From assembly GCA_009929055.1 (NCBI GenBank), contig SABI01000142.1, positions 1-6,477 on the forward strand: a stretch of 6,477 nt of DNA, written 5' to 3'. This document shows, piece by piece, positions 1-5,422 of the stretch. The notes under the pieces were generated by a model. The model worked only from the letters and a program-made list of their open reading frames with translations. It had not been told where the DNA came from and did no database searches. The position numbers and the translations under genes are program-made. This DNA comes from Spirochaetia bacterium (lineage in GTDB: Bacteria > Spirochaetota > Spirochaetia > Sphaerochaetales > Sphaerochaetaceae). Position 1 is the first letter of the stretch. Each line of letters begins with the position of its first letter.

Positions 1-970
1 TTATGCTTTTCCACTTCAAAAGAGTTGCTAGAACGGGATAGGGGATAGCACTCTCATCAATTGTCCCATAGGCATCATTTGTGTGGATGATATAGACCTG
101 CTCTACTACATCTTGGGTAACAACAGGGGGAGCTGCTTGTTTTTCAACAGGAGGAGTAACTTTTGCTTCAACAGGTTCTGGTTTCACCTCTTCTTTCTTT
201 TCAACAGGAGCTGGTTTTTTTACTTCTTCTTTCACAACAGGAGGAGTAGCTTTTACTTCTTCTTTCACAACAGGAGAGGGAAGAGTAGCTATTTTTGTAA
301 TACTTAGACCATCTTTTACTGCAGAACTAGGAAGAAGAGAACTTGTATTCATTTCTTGGTTGATTGAAAGGGTCGTATAGGTTTGTTTTGATATCTCTTT
401 CTCTTTAAGGAAAGGGTCAGCTAAATCAAGGTAGTGATAAGGGCTAAGAGTAGTTTTCTTTCGGGTAATAGTGTTTGTAACTTGGACGCTACTGCCAAGA
501 GAAAATACTAATTCAGAAATATCACTTGAGACAAATAACTCTCCAGGACCCATAACATCATATATCCCAATTGGGGTATGTACATTCATCTTGCCAAGGT
601 AGGTTTCATCTCTTAAGAAAGAGGCTGAACCTGCAACAAGATAGAATTTTAAGTCATTCTTATTATCTGATACAACCGACAGTACTGATTCTTTTTGTAA
701 TAATATCGTAACATTGCTACTTTTAATTACAATAGGATCAAAGCTTGAAAGGACTACCCACCCACGCTGCAAGGCTTGAGGAGGGTCAGTTTGTTCTACA
801 TAGACACCCTTTTCATTAAACTGAAAAGCGTCACTCTCTAGAGCTCCCTCAATGTGCAAATATGGTAAACCACGATTTAGAGGTTCAGCAAATGCAGGTA
901 GCAACATAGTTAGTAGGAGAACTCCCATTAAAACGGTCATAACAAGTAGGTTTTTCTTTTTATTCATCAT
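1..970 (-). CDS. Secreted FecR-like domain / 5'-nucleotidase fusion protein, partial (C-terminus beyond left edge)
   Basis: The frame is open for 323 residues to the left edge, so only the N-terminal part is seen. Residues 1-28 form a signal peptide: a KKK start, a hydrophobic core and a signal peptidase I site PAFA|EP, so the protein is exported. Residues of about 35-185 look like a FecR-type beta domain, with the hallmark stretch VHTPIGIYDVMGPGELFV (130-147). Residues 231-284 are a Pro/Val/Lys/Glu-rich spacer. From 292 the sequence VYIIHTNDAYGTID followed by YPVLATLLKWK matches the start of the 5'-nucleotidase/UDP-sugar hydrolase metallophosphatase family (UshA-like). In that family the motif is normally NDxHG; here Tyr301 sits at the His position. 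The start is ATG at 970 or 967: an in-frame stop lies at 980-982 and a GGAG lies 12 bases upstream, which is rather far. It lies 62 bases after the thiolase gene and is probably in its operon. Whether the nucleotidase domain is complete or active cannot be told from this window. Confidence 0.85.
   Translation of the reverse strand, partial: MMNKKKNLLVMTVLMGVLLLTMLLPAFAEPLNRGLPYLHIEGALESDAFQFNEKGVYVEQTDPPQALQRGWVVLSSFDPIVIKSSNVTILLQKESVLSVVSDNKNDLKFYLVAGSASFLRDETYLGKMNVHTPIGIYDVMGPGELFVSSDISELVFSLGSSVQVTNTITRKKTTLSPYHYLDLADPFLKEKEISKQTYTTLSINQEMNTSSLLPSSAVKDGLSITKIATLPSPVVKEEVKATPPVVKEEVKKPAPVEKKEEVKPEPVEAKVTPPVEKQAAPPVVTQDVVEQVYIIHTNDAYGTIDESAIPYPVLATLLKWKSI
119..280. repeat. Degenerate tandem repeat encoding a Pro/Val/Lys/Glu-rich linker
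   Basis: This stretch encodes residues 231-284 of the FecR/nucleotidase protein. Units of about 11 residues built on PPVVKEEVKAT recur, then decay to PVEKKEEVK, PEPVEAKVT and PPVEKQAA. At DNA level a 26-base word at 218-243 is repeated exactly at 251-276 (period 33 bases), and a partial, diverged copy lies near 150-180. The composition is typical of an extended, flexible spacer between a FecR-like domain and a catalytic domain in the periplasm or at the cell surface. The exact copy suggests recent duplication, so unit number may vary between strains. Confidence 0.8.
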
Positions 971-1032
971 ATTACCAATTTACTCCATAATCCTTTTATC
1001 ATCAACTATCTGAGCAAGATCACATAGTCGTG

Positions 1033-1806
1033 TTATTTGTTACTATTGTACTCTCTTTTTATCCGATAAGCAAACTCATGTGCATGAAAAATGTGTTCTC
1101 GAGCATCCCTGTCGAGGGCAACTAACTCTCTTACAATAGGTTTTATTTTACTTCTAATATTCGATTGATCATACGGACAAACTGGTTTCATTACAGGAAA
1201 CAAGAATTCACCTGTGAGATCTCTTATGGTATCTTCATGAATCTCTATCATAGGACGGATCACATGAAGCTTCCCTTTAAAAAATTCTTGGATGGGGAGC
1301 ATCGTTGCAAAAGAACCCCTTTTTGTAAGATTCATAAGGGATGTTTCTACTAAATCATCAAGGTGATGCCCTGTTGCTATTAAAGAAAAGTTGTTGGCAT
1401 CAGCATAGGTAAAAAGGATCCTTCTCCTATTTCTTGAACACAAATAGCAATTAAAATCACCATCGAAGCCTTCACTAAACTGATTTTCATGAAAAATAGT
1501 GAAAGGGATAGAGAGGTCAGAAAAGAATGTGATGAGGTTCTCTTCAGCCTCCTTCCCAATTGGATGCTCATTCCAATCAATCATGACAGCTTCTAAGTAA
1601 TATTCTACTGGTAACCACTTGAGTCTAAGAGAAAGGGCAGCTGCAAGGGCAAGGGAATCCTTTCCCCCTGAAACGCTTAATAACACCCTCTCACCACTAG
1701 TGATCATCTCATAGGTATTAATTGTTTTACCCACATTCTTAATAAAACGCATCATTCTAGGGGGAATGTTCCCTTTTATTAATTCTCTATAATGGGTGTG
1801 TTTCAT
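1033..1806 (-). CDS. ttcA: TtcA-like tRNA 2-thiocytidine biosynthesis protein
   Basis: A 257-residue cytosolic PP-loop ATPase. Members of this family adenylate C32 of certain tRNAs and replace its oxygen with sulfur, using a [4Fe-4S] cluster. Visible motifs are the PP-loop SGGKDS at 46-51, the CYLCSRNRRR motif with Cys120 and Cys123, GHHLDD at 146-151, RPMIEIHEDTI at 184-194, and a third cysteine, Cys210, in KPVCPYDQSN. The three cysteines match the cluster ligands of E. coli TtcA. The usual second cysteine of the later CNLCG-type motif is absent, but it is not a cluster ligand. The protein is shorter than E. coli TtcA (about 310), mainly at the ends. AAAGGA lies about 6 bases before the ATG. 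The ATG overlaps the stop of the HD gene (ATGA), so translation is probably coupled. Related thiolases (TtuA/NcsA type) share the fold, but the Cys pattern favours TtcA. Confidence 0.88.
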   Translation of the reverse strand: MKHTHYRELIKGNIPPRMMRFIKNVGKTINTYEMITSGERVLLSVSGGKDSLALAAALSLRLKWLPVEYYLEAVMIDWNEHPIGKEAEENLITFFSDLSIPFTIFHENQFSEGFDGDFNCYLCSRNRRRILFTYADANNFSLIATGHHLDDLVETSLMNLTKRGSFATMLPIQEFFKGKLHVIRPMIEIHEDTIRDLTGEFLFPVMKPVCPYDQSNIRSKIKPIVRELVALDRDAREHIFHAHEFAYRIKREYNSNK

Positions 1807-3092
1807 ACAAATCCTTTAAAGATTGGATCACTTATATGAGAAGCGACAAAGGAGGGGACAAAAAGTCTAAATTTTCTTAAACTTGTTGTAAATGAGTCAA
1901 CAACAAAAGGGGTGAATAATTCGTTTACTTCATGGAATTGTAAAGAAGGAAGCCCATTTCTACTAATATGGACATCTGCTTCAAAAGAGACCTCTTCTGG
2001 GATATCGACAATAACAAAGGAGGGGTCAAGAGTGGGGTAGTGAACCACTAACTCCTCCCATATTTGAACTTCTATCTTCTCTCTCTCACTTTCTGCAGCT
2101 AATTGTTGATGGCGAGTATTATTTTTATCATAAGGGAGACTCGAGGCGACATGTAATAGGTTTCCACTATGAACTGCTTGAAATAATTTACCACAGTCGT
2201 AATTAATTAAACTAAGCATCAAAGTAGAGAAGGATTCATCAGTAAGGTTAATTAATTGCTCCATTGATAAGAGGTGTTCTTTTAAAGCCATCAGAACACT
2301 CTTTTTAATCATGCTTGTTGCGCTTCTCGTCCTTTTATGCCAATAGACGTATTTATACATGAGGTATTTTGAGAACAAAAGATGTTCTACTGCCCCAATA
2401 GCTACTTCTGGAATAGCAACATTACCAAGGTGGTCAATATGAAGGTGTCTAATAATATAAGAAGTATCTTGAACTCCGTAGGGGACACCACAGTAGGTTG
2501 CATCCCTCGATAAATAATCGAGTTTATCTGGGTCGAGTGTTCCACTTAAAAGAGACCTATATAATAGAATCTCTTTATCATCACAGAATCTACTGTGGTC
2601 TAATATGAGGGTTACAAAGCTTACTTCGGTTCCTATCTTCTCTTCTATAATAGAAATTACTTCTTTGTCTTGTTCAATTAATGAAGCTCCAATCGCTTCA
2701 TGGTCGGGCTTTATAATATCTTTAAGGGCATGGGCGTAGGGGAAGTGACCAACATCATGCATCATTGCGGCACTAAGGAGGGCAAGAATCCCTTTATAGG
2801 TCATCTTAATAGGGTTCTCTTCCCCCTTCGTCAACAAAGCTATGATAATGAGGCGCGTAAGGTGAAAGACTCCAAGAGAGTGTTCGTAGCGGGTGTGGTG
2901 AGAGCCAGGATATGTTAGATAGGTGGGGCCCAGTTGTTTAATTCGGTGAAGCTTTTGCATTACACTTGTTTGACTAAGAAGATAAAACCCATGGCTAAGG
3001 GGGATATCTTTATGAATAGAATCTCTAATTGTATAGGTAAAATCTTGAAAAAGAGAGGCAATATAGTGCGAGTATTGATCCTTATGTCCCAT
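1803..3092 (-). CDS. HD-superfamily phosphohydrolase, dNTPase/SAMHD1-like (COG1078 type)
   Basis: The protein has 429 residues from the chosen start. It resembles bacterial HD phosphohydrolases related to dNTP triphosphohydrolases and SAMHD1, which hydrolyse nucleotide phosphates with a divalent metal. In this numbering, residues 20-60 (IRDSIHKDI then RIKQLGPTYLTYPG) are the usual family N-terminus. HTRYEHSLGV supplies metal ligand His71. MMHDVGHFPYAH supplies His112, Asp113 and the probable catalytic His121. His131 follows in DHEA, and GTLDPDKLDYLSRD gives the last ligand, Asp189. All of the expected H...HD...D set is present. The C-terminal half is helical and less conserved. The frame is open up to an ATG at 3182, but the extra 30 residues look non-coding and lack the family start. 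ATG 3092 has a strong AGGGGG 6 bases upstream. The true substrate (dNTP, GTP, ppGpp or other) is not readable from sequence. It is the first gene of the leftward operon and overlaps ttcA by 4 bases. Confidence 0.88.
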   Translation of the reverse strand: MGHKDQYSHYIASLFQDFTYTIRDSIHKDIPLSHGFYLLSQTSVMQKLHRIKQLGPTYLTYPGSHHTRYEHSLGVFHLTRLIIIALLTKGEENPIKMTYKGILALLSAAMMHDVGHFPYAHALKDIIKPDHEAIGASLIEQDKEVISIIEEKIGTEVSFVTLILDHSRFCDDKEILLYRSLLSGTLDPDKLDYLSRDATYCGVPYGVQDTSYIIRHLHIDHLGNVAIPEVAIGAVEHLLFSKYLMYKYVYWHKRTRSATSMIKKSVLMALKEHLLSMEQLINLTDESFSTLMLSLINYDCGKLFQAVHSGNLLHVASSLPYDKNNTRHQQLAAESEREKIEVQIWEELVVHYPTLDPSFVIVDIPEEVSFEADVHISRNGLPSLQFHEVNELFTPFVVDSFTTSLRKFRLFVPSFVASHISDPIFKGFV

Positions 3093-3098
3093 CCAAAG

Positions 3099-3104
3099 CC
3101 CCCT
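3099..3104 (-). promoter_or_regulatory. Shine-Dalgarno that decides the HD gene start
   Basis: On the minus strand AAAAAGGGGGCTTTGGATG places AGGGGG 6 bases before the ATG at 3092. The upstream in-frame ATG at 3182 has no comparable site. This is the main reason for preferring the shorter protein. Confidence 0.7.
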
Positions 3105-3117
3105 TTTTACATGTTCT

Positions 3118-3147
3118 ATCCTACAAAAAGATGGATAGGGTTGTCTA
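3118..3147 (-). promoter_or_regulatory. Weak candidate promoter for the HD-ttcA-FecR operon
   Basis: On the minus strand TAGACA (3147-3142) is followed after 18 bases by TAGGAT (3123-3118). This is 5 of 6 and 4 of 6 matches to the sigma70 consensus. Transcription would begin near 3111, leaving a short leader that contains the Shine-Dalgarno at 3099-3104. The position is sensible but the match is modest and could be chance in AT-rich DNA. Confidence 0.3.
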
Positions 3148-3155
3148 TAGATTAT

Positions 3156-3185
3156 TTGACATATAGGCCGTTTTGAATACATAAT
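3156..3185 (+). promoter_or_regulatory. Sigma70-type promoter for the small exported protein
   Basis: A perfect -35 TTGACA (3156-3161) is followed after 18 bases by CATAAT (3180-3185), 5 of 6 to the -10 consensus. The expected transcription start falls at about 3192-3195, at or next to the ATG at 3195. This would give a leaderless or nearly leaderless mRNA, in line with the absence of any Shine-Dalgarno before that ATG. Confidence 0.55.
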
Positions 3186-3194
3186 GCTTATTAT

Positions 3195-3593
3195 ATGAGA
3201 AACAAAATTTTTCTATTACTCTTTCTGTTATTTTCTCTTTTCCCCCCCCTTTTTGCAGAAGGGATCCTCCCCTTTAATCAACAACACGAAAAGTATGAAG
3301 ACCCTTTTTATCCAACGAGTGACCTTACTCACTACATCTACACAGCCTTCACGACCCCCTATTCCCTGCAGTGGTTTGAAACATATATTGATAGTGATGT
3401 AAGGCCTACATTTCTCACTTATCACCAAGATGCACTTTCTCTCTTATCGACAAAACAAATTAAAGGGGTCCTTATTGATCAAAAAGAGAGCTATTCTATC
3501 GTAAATGTAGACTTTGATGATAATACGAGGGTGAGTTCAATGTGGAAGCACCTAGAAGATGGACTCTATGTAATGTTCTCATTTACCACATGA
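3195..3593 (+). CDS. Small exported protein of unknown function
   Basis: A 132-residue protein I cannot assign to a family. Residues 1-21 form a signal peptide: MRNK, then an uninterrupted Leu/Phe core, then a PPLFA|EG cleavage site. There is no cysteine after it, so it is probably not a lipoprotein. The mature part of about 111 residues is rich in aromatic and acidic residues (for example YEDPFYPTSDLTHYIYT at 34-50 and VDFDDNTR at 105-112), lacks cysteine, and has no further membrane segment. This suggests a small soluble domain outside the inner membrane. ATG 3195 is the only usable start: an in-frame stop lies at 3174-3176 and the next Met is residue 116. No ribosome binding site precedes it, but a good promoter ends about 10 bases upstream. 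It is divergent from the HD gene and stands alone: the tRNA that follows has its own promoter. The clear signal peptide supports it as a real gene. Confidence 0.75.
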   Translation: MRNKIFLLLFLLFSLFPPLFAEGILPFNQQHEKYEDPFYPTSDLTHYIYTAFTTPYSLQWFETYIDSDVRPTFLTYHQDALSLLSTKQIKGVLIDQKESYSIVNVDFDDNTRVSSMWKHLEDGLYVMFSFTT

Positions 3594-3609
3594 AAATACA
3601 AAGAGTGTA

Positions 3610-3639
3610 TTGACAAAAGCTCCCTTAGACCTATATAGT
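3610..3639 (+). promoter_or_regulatory. tRNA promoter
   Basis: TTGACA (3610-3615) and TATAGT (3634-3639, 5 of 6 to consensus) are separated by 18 bases. Transcription would start near 3646, about 12 bases before the mature tRNA 5' end. A 6-base inverted repeat AATACA/TGTATT (3595-3600, 3606-3611) touches the -35 box. Confidence 0.7.
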
Positions 3640-3657
3640 AGCCAAAGTTGAACTAAT

Positions 3658-3730
3658 GGCGGCGTAGCTCAGTTGGTAGAGCAAACGGCTCATATCCGTT
3701 CGGTCAGGGGTCCGAGTCCCTTCGCCGCTA
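3658..3730 (+). tRNA. tRNA with anticodon CAU, probably elongator Met
   Basis: A full 73-base cloverleaf is seen. The acceptor stem is GGCGGCG / CGCCGCU, with a G-U pair at 1-72. Then come UA at 8-9, the D arm GCUC-AGUUGGUA-GAGC, A26, the anticodon arm AACGG-CUCAUAU-CCGUU with anticodon CAU (3691-3693), variable loop CGGUC, the T arm AGGGG-UCCGAGU-CCCUU and discriminator A73. CCA is not encoded; ACTAAG follows. It lacks the initiator marks (no unpaired base at 1-72, no GGG/CCC at the foot of the anticodon stem), so it is not fMet. The acceptor start GGCxxxGUAGCUCAG resembles elongator Met, but a lysidine-modified Ile (AUA-reading) tRNA cannot be fully excluded. It is a lone tRNA with its own promoter and terminator. 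Confidence 0.95.
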
Positions 3731-3737
3731 ACTAAGT

Positions 3738-3773
3738 GCTTCTTTTCCTAATCAGAAAAGAGGCCTTTTTTTT
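3738..3773 (+). terminator. Intrinsic terminator of the tRNA
   Basis: A 10-base-pair stem GCTTCTTTTC / GAAAAGAGGC (3738-3747 with 3755-3764, one G-T pair) closes the 7-base loop CTAATCA. It is followed, after one C, by eight T residues (3766-3773). It begins 8 bases after the tRNA 3' end. Confidence 0.9.
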
Positions 3774-3820
3774 ACCTTAATTACTTGCTAAAGTTCATAT
3801 ACAAGGATACTCTAACCACT

Positions 3821-4597
3821 ATGACAGGCTTTTTTATAAAAAAATCATTCTTTGACGGCTGGGATAACCTTATTTCCCTTGTGATTCTGAATTTAGGATA
3901 CCTCTTTGTTATTCTCTCTTTCTATGGGGCCGTAGAACTTTTCCAAGTTTCTACTGTGGGAGCAATTGTGGTGCTACTCATAGCCCTTGCCCTTAACTCT
4001 TTTTATTCAGCACTTGTAACTAATCAAACAGCTCGTTACGTGAAAGGGTATAAAGAGGGATTTAAGTATTTTATTGGTGGGATAAAAATATTCTATAAGC
4101 ATGCCCTTTTACACCTATTAATTACCATAATTATTACCTCTATTATTATATTTGTTATTCCATTTTACTTATCTTATGGCTCTACTTTTACATTTATATT
4201 AGCTGTTCTTATTTTTTGGGTAGTACTTCTTGCCCTTTTATCCCTTTTATATTACTACCCATTAGCAGTTGCAATGAGTCAAGATAGTCCCCTTAAAACA
4301 TTTAAAAAATCTCTCCTCATTGTCGCTGATAACATCTGGTTCACCCTCTTTTTTGCCCTCTACCAAGTGGTGTTATTTGTGATGACAATCTTTTTTGCAA
4401 CTATTATGCCAGGAGTAGGGGGCTTACAGCTCTCTAAAAACGTAGCCGTCACCCTCCTTATGCTAAAATATGATTATCTTGAGCTTCATCCAACCACTAA
4501 GAAAAATGAAATCCCTTGGGAAGAACTCTTATTTGATGAGAGGGAAAAAGTGGGAAACCGTTCATTTAGATCAATCATCTTTCCATGGAAGGATTAA
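3821..4597 (+). CDS. Polytopic inner-membrane protein, YesL/DUF624-like
   Basis: 258 residues from ATG 3821. The short amphipathic start FFIKKSFFDGWDNL is followed by about five strongly hydrophobic segments near residues 17-37, 45-67, 94-118, 122-147 and 170-194, with a possible sixth short one around 200-215. The polar tail of about 40 residues ends in RSIIFPWKD. This layout, including the FFDGWDNL start and the arginine-rich FPWK end, resembles uncharacterised YesL-like (DUF624) membrane proteins; that resemblance is from memory and the role is unknown. The frame extends to a TTG at 3785 with no Shine-Dalgarno, whereas AAGGA lies 13 bases before ATG 3821, so the ATG is preferred, not proven. 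No transporter or enzyme motif is visible. Its stop codon directly abuts the CYTH gene, whose ribosome binding site lies within its last codons, so the two are translationally coupled. Confidence 0.8.
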   Translation: MTGFFIKKSFFDGWDNLISLVILNLGYLFVILSFYGAVELFQVSTVGAIVVLLIALALNSFYSALVTNQTARYVKGYKEGFKYFIGGIKIFYKHALLHLLITIIITSIIIFVIPFYLSYGSTFTFILAVLIFWVVLLALLSLLYYYPLAVAMSQDSPLKTFKKSLLIVADNIWFTLFFALYQVVLFVMTIFFATIMPGVGGLQLSKNVAVTLLMLKYDYLELHPTTKKNEIPWEELLFDEREKVGNRSFRSIIFPWKD

Positions 4598-5140
4598 ATG
4601 GCTATTGAAATTGAGTGTAAAGTTCATATAGAACAAGAGAGAATCCCTTTTTATAAAGAGAAGATTCAGGAGTATCTCCCTAATATACCCCCTGTTTCTG
4701 TAGATAAAAAAGATTCATACTACTCCCTCGTTAATAGCTCAGCAACCCTTTTTCGAGTAAGAAAAGATTCAAATGAGAGATTCATTACAAGAAAATTAAA
4801 AGAAAAGAGAAGTGATGGAATAGAAATAAATCAAGAAATTGAATTTTCATTTCTAGGGCAAGATTCGGTAGTTCATTCATTCTTTGAGTCTCTTGGCTAC
4901 ACAGTCATTATTGAGAAAGATAAAAAGGGGTGGAGTTGGAAAACAGATAATCTTACTATAGAAATTGTAGAAGTTCCCCCTTTAGGATGGTTTATAGAGA
5001 TTGAGATTCTTATTAGTCATGAAGAAGACAAAGATGAAGCACTAAAGAGATTAGAACTCGTTCGAAAAGAGTTACACATCGATTCACTTGAATTAGTCTC
5101 CACCTATTATAATGAAATGTTAAAAAAAATAAGGAAGTAA
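4598..5140 (+). CDS. CYTH-domain protein (triphosphate-binding; CyaB/ThTPase-like)
   Basis: A 180-residue single-domain, cytosolic protein. The ExExK signature of the CYTH fold is at the very N-terminus (Glu4, Glu6, Lys8 in EIECK). The other tunnel-lining charged residues are also present: RVRK at 53-56, TRKLKEK at 64-70, QEIEF at 79-83, EKDKKGW at 106-112, and the late acidic strand WFIEIEIL at 131-138. The STYYNEM end is typical. CYTH enzymes bind triphosphates with metal ions and act as tripolyphosphatases, thiamine triphosphatases or class IV adenylate cyclases. The HF pair that precedes ExExK in CyaB cyclases is absent because only three residues precede the motif, so a cyclase role is not favoured. 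The ATG follows the previous stop directly (TAAATG), with AAGGA 4 bases upstream. The substrate cannot be assigned from sequence. Confidence 0.88.
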   Translation: MAIEIECKVHIEQERIPFYKEKIQEYLPNIPPVSVDKKDSYYSLVNSSATLFRVRKDSNERFITRKLKEKRSDGIEINQEIEFSFLGQDSVVHSFFESLGYTVIIEKDKKGWSWKTDNLTIEIVEVPPLGWFIEIEILISHEEDKDEALKRLELVRKELHIDSLELVSTYYNEMLKKIRK

Positions 5141-5143
5141 ATT

Positions 5144-5422
5144 ATGCAAATGAGAGCCTCTCACATATTAGTAAAAGATAGAAATCTTGCCCAAGTGATA
5201 TTAAATAAACTTAAAAGTGGAGCCGATTTTGCCTCCCTTGCAAGAGAGTATTCAACCTGTCCTTCTAAGAGTAAGGGGGGAGACCTCGGATGGTTTAGTC
5301 AAGGTCAGATGGTAAAACCCTTTGAAGAAGCTACCTTAAGACTCTCTATTGGGGCTTTAAGTGGGGTTGTTTCTACTCAATTTGGGTTTCATCTTATTAA
5401 GAAAACAGGTCAAAAAGACTAA
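5144..5422 (+). CDS. ppiC: Parvulin-type peptidyl-prolyl cis-trans isomerase, single domain
   Basis: A 92-residue stand-alone rotamase domain, close in length to E. coli PpiC (93). It catalyses cis-trans isomerisation of Xaa-Pro bonds. The whole family pattern is present: MRASHILV (His7), GADFASLAREYSTCPSKSKG (Cys39), GGDLGWFSQGQMVKPFEEA (Met56, Phe60) and TQFGFHLIKK (His83). There is no signal peptide or chaperone extension, so it is expected in the cytosol, unlike SurA or PrsA. ATG 5144 has AGGA 8 bases upstream; the Met at codon 3 is an alternative but is worse spaced. It lies 3 bases after the CYTH gene and so is probably the last gene of that operon. Its stop overlaps the stop of the converging ABC ATPase gene. 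Confidence 0.93.
   Translation: MQMRASHILVKDRNLAQVILNKLKSGADFASLAREYSTCPSKSKGGDLGWFSQGQMVKPFEEATLRLSIGALSGVVSTQFGFHLIKKTGQKD

Noticed and set aside
83..307. Plus-strand open frame of 74 codons rich in Phe, Asn and Arg
   Set aside because: It is the antisense of the Pro/Val/Lys/Glu repeat linker; low complexity, no Shine-Dalgarno and no plausible protein character.
971..1032. Separate promoter for the FecR/nucleotidase gene in the 62-base gap
   Set aside because: No convincing -35/-10 pair seen; the gap contains only a GGAG and a start-stop triplet set ATGGAGTAA on the minus strand, so cotranscription with ttcA is simpler.
1165..1353. Plus-strand open frame opposite ttcA
   Set aside because: It lies wholly antisense to the well-supported thiolase gene and shows no family features.
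1380..1580. Second minus-strand frame inside ttcA
   Set aside because: Out-of-frame shadow of a gene with intact catalytic motifs.
2700..3176. Two plus-strand frames opposite the HD gene N-terminal region
   Set aside because: Antisense to conserved HD motifs; the second would also overlap the divergent promoter region.
3228..3428. Minus-strand frame opposite the small exported protein
   Set aside because: The plus-strand gene has a signal peptide and a promoter; the antisense frame has neither.
3785..3820. TTG start extending the membrane protein by 12 residues
   Set aside because: No ribosome binding site near the TTG, which lies just after the tRNA terminator; ATG 3821 fits the family start better, though its Shine-Dalgarno spacing is long.
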